A stretch of DNA of 64,000 nt. It comes from Lachnospiraceae bacterium (GTDB lineage: Bacteria; Bacillota; Clostridia; Lachnospirales; Lachnospiraceae). Each line of letters begins with the position of its first letter. Position 1 is the stretch's first letter. Location: assembly GCA_017479935.1 (NCBI GenBank), contig JAFVBO010000020.1, forward strand, positions 1 to 64,000, written 5' to 3'. Shown one piece after another: positions 9,223 to 17,803 of the stretch. Below the pieces are notes generated by a model. That model was not told the origin of the DNA and ran no database searches. It was given only the letters and a program-made list of their open reading frames with translations. The position numbers and the translations under genes are program-made.

Positions 9223-10230
9223 ATGATTTTTGCACCGAAACTGATTGGAAAAAAGGAACTGGATACGGAAACTCTGGCACAGGATAAGAAAACCTGTTAT
9301 CGGATCGGCCCGTGCGGACTGGGCAAGAAAGCGATCTACTTAAACAGCTTCTTCATCGATCGCCATTATTATGTACAATATAGTGAAGTAAGCCGCGTGT
9401 TTAAACGACTGGCGATGAGCAAGGGCGGCTTCACGGGAAAGGGCGTCTTTGGTTCGATCCCTTACCTGGTGGTCCTCATGAAGGATGGGACGGAGAAGGC
9501 CTGTAACTTTAAGTACGAGGATCTGGTGGATACCTTCCTTGTGGAGCTCGGAAAAGAGCATCCGGAAATCAAGCTGATGAGCGCGGATGCGGAGCGGAAG
9601 CTGCGCGAAGCCGAAGAGGCGGAAAAGGCCCGCTACGTAAAGGAGCTGACTCCGGAAGCATCGAAAACCTGGAATGAATTAAAGGAAGCGCAGGAATACT
9701 TAAAGGCCCGCCCGGCGTTATACACCACGCTGTCGGCCGCCGCGAAGCAGAAGCGGACGGTGGACGGCATGAAGAAGTCCTACCAGATCTTCGCCATGGT
9801 GATTTTAGGGCTGGCCATCGCCGCGCTCATCTTTGGCGTGTATGCCCTGATCAAGGGATTGGGCGGCGCCATCTATTTTGTGCTGTTTGGCATCGCGTTC
9901 ATGTTCTTCGTGATCTCCACGCGCGTGCTGCCGCTTGGCCGGAATAACCGGAAGGCGGCCCAAAAGGAGTGGGATGACGCGCTGGCGAAGATGACGGCGT
10001 ATGTGCAGAAGAATGCTTCGTTCCCGATTCCGCCCCAGTACGCCCATCCGCTTACCTTGGAGCGCATGATCCGGGTGATCCGGGAAGGCCGCGCGCAGAC
10101 GAAGGACGAGGCGTTTGAGGTGATGAAGAAGGATTTGAAGGCCTTAAACTCCAGCGTGACCGTGTCGCAGAAGGAGTACGACGAGGTGGTGGCCGTAAAG
10201 CCCATGTTCCTGCTGTGCAACTATGAATAA
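9223..10230 (+). CDS. Unknown membrane protein with PH-like N-terminal domain
   Basis: The 335-residue product is not a family I can name. Residues about 20-115 alternate short beta-like segments (AIYLNSFFIDRHYYVQYSE, GIPYLVVLMKDGT) and resemble a bacterial PH-like fold. A charged helix with EAEEAEKAR follows. Two hydrophobic segments near residues 188-232 form a hairpin, so most of the protein would be cytoplasmic. The C-terminal 100 residues are charged and helical. ATG 9223 follows AAAGG. It precedes the MoxR and VWA genes by 44 bases and may belong with them, but no function can be assigned. Confidence 0.75.
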   Translation: MIFAPKLIGKKELDTETLAQDKKTCYRIGPCGLGKKAIYLNSFFIDRHYYVQYSEVSRVFKRLAMSKGGFTGKGVFGSIPYLVVLMKDGTEKACNFKYEDLVDTFLVELGKEHPEIKLMSADAERKLREAEEAEKARYVKELTPEASKTWNELKEAQEYLKARPALYTTLSAAAKQKRTVDGMKKSYQIFAMVILGLAIAALIFGVYALIKGLGGAIYFVLFGIAFMFFVISTRVLPLGRNNRKAAQKEWDDALAKMTAYVQKNASFPIPPQYAHPLTLERMIRVIREGRAQTKDEAFEVMKKDLKALNSSVTVSQKEYDEVVAVKPMFLLCNYE

Positions 10231-10274
10231 AGGCGAAACGGCGGGTAAGTTAGCCCGCATGTGAGGAGAGAATC

Positions 10275-11207
10275 TTGGACAGACAAGAGGAACTGTTTGC
10301 GTTTCTGAAGGAGGAAGGTGTCAGTTCGGACCTGCTTGCGCAGGTCCGGCAGTTTCGGGCTGCCTACCCTTCAGGGGAAGAATGGGAGTATCGCATCGCG
10401 AATCCTGCCAGCTTTTATTACGGGAAGGATGTATGGGAAAAGGCGCTGGCCGTCCTCCTTGCCGGGGAAAACCTGCTGCTTTCGGGGCCGAAGGCAACCG
10501 GAAAAAATGTCCTGGCGGAGAATCTGTCGGCGCTGTTTGGGCGGCCTTCCTGGGACATTTCGTTTCATATCAATATGGACGCCTCCTTCCTGATTGGGAC
10601 GGATACCTTTGACGGCCAGAAGGTGATCTTCCGGCCAGGCCCGGTATCGCTCGCGGCGGAGAACGGCGGCTTTGCGGTGCTCGATGAGATCAATATGGCC
10701 AAGAACGAAGCGCTGGCGGTTCTGCACGCTACGCTGGATTTTCGCCGTGTGATCGACATGCCGGGGTACAAGAAGATCGCGGTTCACCCGGCGACGCGCT
10801 TTATCGGAACCATGAACTACGGCTATGCCGGCACCCGGGATCTAAACGAAGCTTTGTGCTCCCGCTTTGCGGTGCTCAGCATGCCGCTCATCCGCGAGGA
10901 GGATCTGACCAAGCTGATTTCGCGGCGCTTTTCGGACATCCGCCCGGAGTTTGCGCTGCAGTTCGCGCGTCTCTTTTACGATCTGCAAAAGAAGGCAGAG
11001 CATGGCGACATCTCGGAACGGGCGCTGGATCTGCGCGGGTTATTGGATGCCATCGCCCTGGTTCACACGGGGCTTCAGACCGGGCAGGCGTTAGAAATGT
11101 GTGTGACGAACAAGACGTTTGACGCGTATGAGCGCAGACTGGTCTCGGATGTCATCGCCGCGCGGCTTCCGCAGGACCTGCGAAGTGCGGAAGTCTTCCA
11201 GCTCTGA
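10275..11207 (+). CDS. MoxR-type AAA+ ATPase
   Basis: This 310-residue ATPase has Walker A GPKATGKN (residues 71-78), Walker B FAVLDEIN (133-140) and the sensor region FIGTMNYGYAGTRDLNEAL, followed by the arginine-finger region CSRF. The layout is that of MoxR/CbbQ-like AAA+ proteins, which remodel or insert cofactors with a VWA partner. The start is TTG 10275 behind GAGGAGAG. The next gene encodes a VWA protein, the classical pairing. The client complex is not identified in the window. Confidence 0.88.
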   Translation: MDRQEELFAFLKEEGVSSDLLAQVRQFRAAYPSGEEWEYRIANPASFYYGKDVWEKALAVLLAGENLLLSGPKATGKNVLAENLSALFGRPSWDISFHINMDASFLIGTDTFDGQKVIFRPGPVSLAAENGGFAVLDEINMAKNEALAVLHATLDFRRVIDMPGYKKIAVHPATRFIGTMNYGYAGTRDLNEALCSRFAVLSMPLIREEDLTKLISRRFSDIRPEFALQFARLFYDLQKKAEHGDISERALDLRGLLDAIALVHTGLQTGQALEMCVTNKTFDAYERRLVSDVIAARLPQDLRSAEVFQL

Positions 11208-11275
11208 GGCAGTGCACGCGCGGATGGGTCGAAGCCGGACGCATGTGCGTCACGTGGAAAGGGGAGGCTTACGAG

Positions 11276-13009
11276 ATGAGCGCAGAGAACAATCTGCAAA
11301 ACCGGCGCGCCCTCAATATGGTGTGGAACGCGGCCGGCCGGTACGGGTTTTCGCCGCCATTTCTGGCGTTCTACCCAGACGGCGACGCGGATTTTTACTG
11401 GAATACGGTGATCGGGCTGACCGAAAAGTATGTGGACGGAGAAGCTCTGGCCACGCTGTTTTCCTCCTATGCGGGGACAAGGCGGGCGGAGGAGTTTGAC
11501 GGGCTTGTCTGGCTGGCCCTGGAAAACTACGTGTTTGAGAGGGAACAACCAGAACGCCCCATCCTTCGGGCCATGCGGGAAGAGGCGGCAAGGCGGTTCT
11601 TTCAGGAAAGGGAGACTTTGTCCCGGCAGCAGATGATGGCGGTGTCCCCGCGGCTTTACGAGCAGCGGGAGGCGCGATTTGCCTATGTTCTGGGGAAAAA
11701 GCTCCCTTTTTTGTCACCCGCGGGGAAAAAACTGGAAGAAGATTTGCGCCTCCCGGGGAGCCTTCAGGCGGACAAGGTGCCGGACCGCCTGAAACTTATT
11801 CTGGCGGAAGATCTGCATTTTCAGAACTTCAAGCTGGGGGAGAACCGGGCGGGGAGACCTGTGTCCCCCTTCTTGTCGCAGATCTTAAAGGGAGTGCTTC
11901 GAACCGAATCAAGGCAGGTCGATTCTCTGATCATCCGTACCGGCGCCAAGGAAGCCGGAAACGCGCCCGGGGCGGAAGGCTTCCGTCAGCACCATCTGAC
12001 GTCGCGGCAGGAGGGGGATGAGGCCTTTATCCGTGAGGTGTTTGGCCCCTGTATGTACGGCGATGGACAGATGCGCCGCCTGGAGGCAGAGCTCTGCCGA
12101 GGAAATCACGAAGAATGCCGGCTCTGGATCACCAGGGAAAAGGATTTCTCCGGAGCCTTAGGCCGGGAGGCGGCAAGGCGGGCGCTTTCAGATGCGGAGA
12201 AACAACAGGGGAAAAACCGGCAGTTCTATGAAGCGTCCGGGCAGAGGGCGGAGGCGGTGATCAGGAGCCTGGCGGCGCAGTTTCAGACGCTCCTGTCATC
12301 CTATGCGCGTCCGCTTCCGGAAAAAGCGCGCACAGGGAAGCTAAACGCCCGGCTGGCCTACCGGATGGCGGTCTGCCAGGACCCGATGGTTTTTCTACGC
12401 CCCGGCGAGGAGACCGAGTATGACCTGACGGTGGATCTTCTTCTGGACGCCTCGGCCTCGCGCGCGGAAAACCAGGAAATGATTGCGGCGCAGGCGTTTA
12501 TGCTCTCGGAAAGCCTGGTCAGATGCCATATCCCGGTGCAGGTGACGGCTTTTCGGAGCCTGAGAGGCTTTACGGTGCTACAGGTCTTAAAAAGTTACGA
12601 GGAAGAAAAGAGCGACCGAATCTTCCGGTATTATGCCGGCGGCTGGAACCGGGACGGGCTTGCGATCCGCGCGGCCAGGCAACAGATGAAACCGCGCGCG
12701 GAGAGTTCGCTGCGGCTTCTGTTTGTGCTCACGGACGCCAACCCCGACGATTCCGTGAAGCTCCCTCCGGAGGAAGGCAGCTTCTTTCTGCGGGAGTACG
12801 GCGGCCCGGGCGGCATAGAGGATACGGAGGAAGCGGTGGCGGAGCTTAAGGAGGAGAAAATCCGGGTGGCCGCCATCTACTTAGGACCGACCACGCACCT
12901 GAAAAATGTGGAGAGGATCTACGGCGAAGAATATGTGCGGATTTCCCGCATCGAGCAGCTGGCGGACGGCGCCCGACGGCTTTTAGAGCGGGTGCTGATC
13001 AATCGGTGA
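11276..13009 (+). CDS. VWA-domain protein, MoxR partner (CobT/NorD-like)
   Basis: The 577-residue protein ends in a von Willebrand A domain (about residues 380-577) whose metal site DASAS is D391-S393-S395. The N-terminal 370 residues are charged and helical with no membrane segment or signal peptide, as in CobT or NorD-like proteins. ATG 11276 is preceded by GGGGAGG at about 11259-11265; an upstream ATG at 11243 lacks such a site. Together with the preceding AAA+ gene it should form an ATPase-VWA chaperone pair. Its target could be the neighbouring PH-like membrane protein, which is only inference. Confidence 0.85.
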   Translation: MSAENNLQNRRALNMVWNAAGRYGFSPPFLAFYPDGDADFYWNTVIGLTEKYVDGEALATLFSSYAGTRRAEEFDGLVWLALENYVFEREQPERPILRAMREEAARRFFQERETLSRQQMMAVSPRLYEQREARFAYVLGKKLPFLSPAGKKLEEDLRLPGSLQADKVPDRLKLILAEDLHFQNFKLGENRAGRPVSPFLSQILKGVLRTESRQVDSLIIRTGAKEAGNAPGAEGFRQHHLTSRQEGDEAFIREVFGPCMYGDGQMRRLEAELCRGNHEECRLWITREKDFSGALGREAARRALSDAEKQQGKNRQFYEASGQRAEAVIRSLAAQFQTLLSSYARPLPEKARTGKLNARLAYRMAVCQDPMVFLRPGEETEYDLTVDLLLDASASRAENQEMIAAQAFMLSESLVRCHIPVQVTAFRSLRGFTVLQVLKSYEEEKSDRIFRYYAGGWNRDGLAIRAARQQMKPRAESSLRLLFVLTDANPDDSVKLPPEEGSFFLREYGGPGGIEDTEEAVAELKEEKIRVAAIYLGPTTHLKNVERIYGEEYVRISRIEQLADGARRLLERVLINR

Positions 13010-13015
13010 TATAGC

Positions 13016-13194
13016 ATTCACGGGTCACCAACCCATCAGGTCCCAGGCCATCCGCCTACGGCGTATGTCGCACCTTCGGTGCTTTTGCCTGGGACTGATG
13101 GGTGGTGACTGCTTTCGCAGTTCACTGGCAATGCAAGCGTGCTTATGCATGCAAGCATGCAAAGCACCTCTTGCATTGCCAGTGCCCCGTGAAT
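13016..13194. repeat. Intergenic cloverleaf element A
   Basis: ATTCACGGG (13016-13024) pairs with CCCGTGAAT (13186-13194). Inside lie three arms. Arm 1 is 13025-13048 with 13087-13108, about 22 pairs with two bulges, ending in GTCCCAGGC/GCCTGGGAC and enclosing two small hairpins (GCC-tac-GGC, GCACC-ttc-GGTGC). Arm 2 is CTGC-tttc-GCAG (13109-13120). Arm 3 is 13123-13137 with 13170-13184, 15 perfect pairs. Only three bases at the junction are unpaired. No reading frame or ribosome site uses the region. It occupies almost all of the 290-base gap 13010-13299. Confidence 0.85.
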
Positions 13195-13299
13195 AGTAAC
13201 CGTGTTTACAAACTTTTTCCATTTGCAGGACGGGAAACAGTTGCCAAAAGCGGGATAAGTGAAGTAGAATATAGAAAAGAAAAAAAGGGGGCGTGGAAG

Positions 13300-13623
13300 A
13301 TGTTCTTTGAAAAGAAAGTAACCATCTTTAAAAAGAAGGATAAAGAAACCTGGTCGCAGATCAAAGATGCCTTAAAGGAAGCCGGGATCGACGCAAATGC
13401 CAGCCACTATTTTGCGGATACGGTGGCGGCAGGCGGCTGCGGCTCCAAGCTGGATCCCCGCAACTTTGGGGCGAAGGGAACCATCGACCGGGATATTTAC
13501 GTCATTAAGGTGAAGGAAGCGGATCAGGAAGCCGCGCTATCTGCCATTCGCGCCAAGGGGCTTGTGACCGTGGTGGACGAACAGGCGGCGGTGGATGCGG
13601 CGCTGAAACGGCCGCTGGTGTAA
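13300..13623 (+). CDS. Small conserved-looking protein of unknown function
   Basis: This 107-residue soluble protein begins MFFEKKVTIFKKKDKETW. It has a Gly/Cys motif AAGGCGSKLDPRNFG near residues 45-60 and ends in an alpha-beta segment resembling putative signal-transduction ACT-like folds. I do not recognise a family. ATG 13300 follows GGGGG; a longer upstream frame runs through the cloverleaf element and is not credible. It ends 3 bases before the YfbR-like gene, so the two are probably co-transcribed. Confidence 0.75.
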   Translation: MFFEKKVTIFKKKDKETWSQIKDALKEAGIDANASHYFADTVAAGGCGSKLDPRNFGAKGTIDRDIYVIKVKEADQEAALSAIRAKGLVTVVDEQAAVDAALKRPLV

Positions 13624-13626
13624 CAT

Positions 13627-14220
13627 ATGGGTCATACATTTTTTGCGACGATCTCCCGCATGAAATATATTGAGCGCTGGGCGCTCATGCGCAATTCCAG
13701 GCCGGAGAACTTAAGCGAGCACGCGATGGAGGTGGCCATGATCGCCCACGCGCTCTGCACAATCGGCAATGTCCGGTACGGACATACCCTTGACGCGGAG
13801 AAGGCGGCGTTAATCGGCATCTATCACGACGCGACCGAGATCATCACAGGCGACATGCCGACGCCGGTGAAGTATCACAATGAGATCATCCGCCACGCCT
13901 ACAAGGAAATCGAGAGGGAAGCGGAATGCGCGCTCTTACAGCGGCTGCCGGAGGATCTTCGCCCGGCGTACGAGCAGATCTTTTTTCAGACGGACGATCC
14001 GGAGGAGCGCTACATGCGCCGCCTGGTGAAGGCGGCGGACAAGCTGTCCGCGCTGGTCAAGTGCATCGAGGAGGAGCGGGCCGGAAACACCGAGTTTTTA
14101 AAGGCGCGCCTTTCCACGGAAAACATGCTGGAAAAGATGACGGCAGAAATGCCGGAAGTCAGGGATTTTATGGAAGAGTTTCTGCCTTCCTACGGAAAAA
14201 CATTGGATGAGCTTTCGTGA
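13627..14220 (+). CDS. yfbR: YfbR-like HD-domain 5'-deoxynucleotidase
   Basis: The 197-residue HD-domain protein matches YfbR, which removes phosphate from deoxynucleoside 5'-monophosphates. The metal ligands H32, H67-D68 and D138 fit the HD pattern, and R17-W18 and E71 correspond to the substrate-selecting residues of the Escherichia coli enzyme, shifted by one. It lies 3 bases after the small unknown gene. A role in balancing deoxynucleotide pools is the family expectation, not shown here. Confidence 0.87.
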   Translation: MGHTFFATISRMKYIERWALMRNSRPENLSEHAMEVAMIAHALCTIGNVRYGHTLDAEKAALIGIYHDATEIITGDMPTPVKYHNEIIRHAYKEIEREAECALLQRLPEDLRPAYEQIFFQTDDPEERYMRRLVKAADKLSALVKCIEEERAGNTEFLKARLSTENMLEKMTAEMPEVRDFMEEFLPSYGKTLDELS

Positions 14221-14339
14221 CGGTTCTTAAGCGTGGAACAGGTTACGGATTTTCATAAATGGCACTCATACAGGGCGTGCGCGCGAAGAGCCACGCGCTG
14301 TAGTCATAGCTAAGTGGTAACAGACAAGGAGGAAAACAA

Positions 14340-17018
14340 ATGGCAACACAGGCACCCAGAGGACGGAAACGGAACGTGACGGGAACCGGCAGCGGCGTCC
14401 ACGTGGGCGGATCCGGTTTGGGAACCGGTCCGGTCGGTTCGTCCGGCGGTAAAATGGGCGGCGGCGGAAGCGGACGCACGGGGCGCACGGGCGGCTCCTA
14501 TTCAGGCGGCTCAGGCGGCGGCGGAAGCTTTTATTCCGGCGGCGGAAGCTCCGGCGGAAGCTCCGGCGGCAGCAGAGGAAGCGGCGGCGGATTTGGTCTG
14601 CTTCCGATCCTGATCATCATCGCGATCGTCTTATTCGGCGGTGGCGGCGGTATCTTATCAAGTCTCTTTGGCGGCGGAACGTCAACGCCCAGTGGCAGCA
14701 ACCCTTCGGGCCAGATTAACCAGGGTGGAACAACGGTGCCCGATCTGTATAGTCTGTTTGGCGGCAACAGCAGCGTTTCAAACGGCTGGGCCGACAACGC
14801 GGCTTCCAAGCCCACGCTGAATACGTCCGTGGCAGCCGGCTCCCGCGCGAAGAGAACGCAGATTGTCGGAAACGGCCGGGACGAAATCACCATCATGGTG
14901 TACATGTGCGGAACCGACTTAGAGTCCAGAAGCGGTATGGCTTCGTCCGACCTTCAGGAGATGGCGGCCGCGAATATCAGCGACAACATCAACATCATCG
15001 TCTACACCGGCGGCTGCAACGGCTGGAAGATTAACGGCATCAGTAATGATGTGAACCAGATTTACCAGGTTCAGTCCGGAAGCTTAAAGCGCTTGGAGAG
15101 CAACATGGGCACCGGCGCCATGACAAACCCTGACACCCTGTCCGAGTTTATCCGGTACTGCAAGAACAACTTCACGGCAGACCGCTATGAGCTGATCTTT
15201 TGGGATCACGGCGGCGGCTCCGTAAGCGGCTACGGCTACGAGGAAAAGAACACCCGCACTGGTTCCATGGATCTGGCCAAGATTAACAAGGCCCTGCGCG
15301 ACGGCGGCGTTGCCTTCGATTTCATCGGCTTTGACGCCTGCCTGATGGCTACGATGGAAACGGGCCTGATGCTGAACTCCTACGCGGACTACATGATTGC
15401 GTCCGAGGAAACGGAGCCTGGTATTGGCTGGTACTACACAAACTGGCTGACGGAGCTCTCCAAAAACACGTCCATGCCTACTATTGAAATCGGCAAGAAC
15501 ATCGTGGACGGGTTCGTGGAAACTTGCGCGAAGAAGGTAGCGGGCCAGAAGGCTACGCTTTCCGTGATTGACCTGGCGGAACTTGCCTCCATTTCTCCGG
15601 CGGACTTTACGAATTTCTCCAAATCTATCAGTAGCCTGATCAAGAACAACAAATATCAGACTGTTTCGGATGCCCGGAATATGACGCGTGAATTCAGCGC
15701 CAGTTCCGGTATCGACCAGGTGGACCTGATTCATCTGGCCATGAATATGAATACGACGGAAGGAACCAAGCTTGCGAAGACGCTGCGTTCCGCCGTCAAG
15801 TACAACCGTACGTCAACCAACATGACGAACGCCTATGGTTTGTCCATCTATTTCCCGTACAAGAGCTCCAAGTACGTGGACAGCATGGCGAGAACCTATA
15901 ATTCCATCGGCATGGATTCCGAGTACACCAAGGCTATCCAGGAATTCGCCAATATGGAAGTGAGCGGCCAGGCGGCCGGCGGCGGCAGTTATACGTCCTC
16001 CCCGATCGGTTCTCTGTTTGGCGATCTGACGGGCGGATACAGCGGACTTTCCGGAGCCGACCTGGGCGATCTGGGTGATCTGGGAAGCCTGTTAACCGGA
16101 GCCTTAGGCGGATCGACCGGTTCGACCTCCAGCGCAGATCTGGTGGGCACGCTCCTTGGTTCTTTCTTAGGCGGTGATCTGGGAAGCCTTGTAGGCCTTA
16201 CGGATTCCACCAGCGGTTTCCTGTCCGGCAGAAGTGTGTCTCCGGAGGAAGTGGAAGAATACATCCTGGCCAACTACTTTGACGCGTCCCAGCTGACCTG
16301 GCAGGGAACAGCCGGAAATGAATATCTGAAGATCTCCGAGGATCAGTGGAAGCTGGTTCACGGCTTGGATCTGAACATGTTCTACGATACGGGCAAGGGC
16401 TACGCGGATCTCGGTCTGGACAATGTGTACGAATTTGACAAGGATGGCAACCTCCTTCCGGATTCCGGCGATGTCTGGCTGCATATCAACAACGAGCCTA
16501 TCGCGTATTATCACACGGATACGCTGGATGACGGCACGAACTACATCGTAACCGGCTACACGCCTGTTCTCTTAAACGGCGAGCTGGCCAGACTGATCCT
16601 GGTGTCTGAGAACGATGAGCCGTTCTATATCGCCGGCGCCATCTATGTCTATGAAGAGCAGGAAGACGAAGAGGAAACGGTTCTTACCATTCCGAAGACC
16701 ATCAACGCGGTAACTGGGGAGGCGGAAGAAGCCTTTAGCTTTACGATGGTGGACGAAAACGGCGAGTCTTCCGACGAGACCGTGGACGTAGCCGGCCTGC
16801 AGGCACTTCACGAGGGCGATGTCATCCAGTTGCTGTGCGATTTCTATGACTATGATGGCAACTATGACGATACCTACCCGCTTGGCAACCCGATCACGGT
16901 GACGAAGGATCTGACAGTCAGCGACAAGTATCTGGGTACCACCGGTCATGTCCGGATGATGTATGTCTTCACCGACATTTACAATCAGCAGTACTGGACA
17001 GCTGCGCTTACACGGTAA
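14340..17018 (+). CDS. Membrane-tethered clostripain-family (C11) cysteine protease
   Basis: The 892-residue protein starts with about 85 Gly/Ser-rich residues, then one membrane segment (LLPILIIIAIVLFG, about 86-100), another Gly/Ser stretch, and a peptidase C11 domain from about residue 180 (ITIMVYMCGTDLES). The catalytic pair is H290 in FWDHGGGS and C334 in FDACLM. A second Gly-rich linker (about 545-625) leads to a C-terminal beta-rich region (about 640-892) of unknown fold. There is no ordinary signal peptide; the membrane segment would act as an uncleaved anchor with the protease outside. ATG 14340 follows AAGGAGG. It appears to be transcribed alone. Confidence 0.87.
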   Translation: MATQAPRGRKRNVTGTGSGVHVGGSGLGTGPVGSSGGKMGGGGSGRTGRTGGSYSGGSGGGGSFYSGGGSSGGSSGGSRGSGGGFGLLPILIIIAIVLFGGGGGILSSLFGGGTSTPSGSNPSGQINQGGTTVPDLYSLFGGNSSVSNGWADNAASKPTLNTSVAAGSRAKRTQIVGNGRDEITIMVYMCGTDLESRSGMASSDLQEMAAANISDNINIIVYTGGCNGWKINGISNDVNQIYQVQSGSLKRLESNMGTGAMTNPDTLSEFIRYCKNNFTADRYELIFWDHGGGSVSGYGYEEKNTRTGSMDLAKINKALRDGGVAFDFIGFDACLMATMETGLMLNSYADYMIASEETEPGIGWYYTNWLTELSKNTSMPTIEIGKNIVDGFVETCAKKVAGQKATLSVIDLAELASISPADFTNFSKSISSLIKNNKYQTVSDARNMTREFSASSGIDQVDLIHLAMNMNTTEGTKLAKTLRSAVKYNRTSTNMTNAYGLSIYFPYKSSKYVDSMARTYNSIGMDSEYTKAIQEFANMEVSGQAAGGGSYTSSPIGSLFGDLTGGYSGLSGADLGDLGDLGSLLTGALGGSTGSTSSADLVGTLLGSFLGGDLGSLVGLTDSTSGFLSGRSVSPEEVEEYILANYFDASQLTWQGTAGNEYLKISEDQWKLVHGLDLNMFYDTGKGYADLGLDNVYEFDKDGNLLPDSGDVWLHINNEPIAYYHTDTLDDGTNYIVTGYTPVLLNGELARLILVSENDEPFYIAGAIYVYEEQEDEEETVLTIPKTINAVTGEAEEAFSFTMVDENGESSDETVDVAGLQALHEGDVIQLLCDFYDYDGNYDDTYPLGNPITVTKDLTVSDKYLGTTGHVRMMYVFTDIYNQQYWTAALTR

Positions 17019-17128
17019 GCCATCTGTATGAAGCCAACATAAAGAACCGTCCCCTGGCAGAAATTCTAATAAGGGACAGTCCTTGAATACGTTTCGAACA
17101 GTGTGGGTAAAGCGGTGTGATATAGGAC

Positions 17129-17156
17129 TTGCAAAACAGAATAGAAGTGCTATAAT
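17129..17156 (+). promoter_or_regulatory. Strong promoter facing a hairpin, upstream of DUF134-suf
   Basis: TTGCAA (17129-17134) and a consensus TATAAT (17151-17156) are 16 bp apart. The -10 box overlaps the left arm of the following palindrome, so the start would fall within that arm. The earlier part of the 328-base gap (17019-17128) holds only a weak GTCCC/GGGAC pairing. Confidence 0.75.
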
Positions 17157-17210
17157 GCAGCATATGTCAGAAATATAAAATTGACATATGCTGCATTGCT
17201 TTTTGCTTTA
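17154..17210 (+). terminator. Perfect 16-bp palindrome with T tract
   Basis: Bases 17154-17169 pair perfectly with 17182-17197 around a 12-base loop, then comes a T-rich run (17196-17210). It is both a good intrinsic terminator and a good operator shape. Because it begins at the promoter's own -10, a transcript from that promoter would be only about 45 bases long unless read-through is allowed. Confidence 0.8.
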
Positions 17211-17346
17211 TAGAAAAGTTCGATTCCAGGTCAGCAAAACGTATGTTCAAGGACATCTATTCACACGGCTGTCTAAGGGACCGTAGTTGCCTTACGGCAG
17301 CAGGGCGGCCGGTGAAAAGGATAGAGATATAGAATGGAGGAATTCC

Positions 17347-17796
17347 ATGGCTCGTAAAATGAAAAGCCGTCGGATTTGCCGGGAACCGCAGGTATCGTCC
17401 TTTGCTCCGCAGGGAGTAAAGGAGCAGGAGCAGGTGATTCTGACGGTAGACGAATATGAAACCATCCGTCTGGTGGACTACGAAGGCTGGACGCACGAAC
17501 AGTGTGCCGCTCACATGGACGTTTCCCGCGCAACGGTGACGGAGATCTATGAGGCAGCCAGGCATAAACTGGCGGACATGCTGGTGAACGGAAAGCACCT
17601 GTCCATCTCCGGAGGTGCCTATCGCTTGTGCTCCGGGGCGGGAGAAAAATGCGGGAAGCAAAACACATGCCCGGCGGCATCCCGGTGCGGAAAATGCGCG
17701 GATGCAGATGGGAAAAAGGAAAACGAAGAGCAGGAAAAGCACCCGGTGACGGTGCAAAGTTTTCTGAAGAAATTGCAGGATCAGGAAAGGAAATAA
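17347..17796 (+). CDS. DUF134-family predicted DNA-binding protein
   Basis: This 149-residue protein begins ARKMKSRRICREPQV and contains a helix-turn-helix (EGWTHEQCAAHMDVSRATVTEI), as in DUF134 proteins, which often sit near metal or Fe-S genes. The C-terminal half carries seven Cys residues in a CGKQNTC...CGKC pattern, a plausible metal or cluster site. ATG 17347 follows TGGAGG. It lies 7 bases before sufC, so it probably belongs to the suf operon and may sense Fe-S or iron status. That role is inference. Confidence 0.8.
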   Translation: MARKMKSRRICREPQVSSFAPQGVKEQEQVILTVDEYETIRLVDYEGWTHEQCAAHMDVSRATVTEIYEAARHKLADMLVNGKHLSISGGAYRLCSGAGEKCGKQNTCPAASRCGKCADADGKKENEEQEKHPVTVQSFLKKLQDQERK

Positions 17797-17803
17797 CAAA
17801 AAC

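Noticed and set aside
13102-13299. N-terminal extension of the 13300 gene
   Set aside because: The extension runs through cloverleaf element A; GGGGG upstream of ATG 13300 marks the real start.
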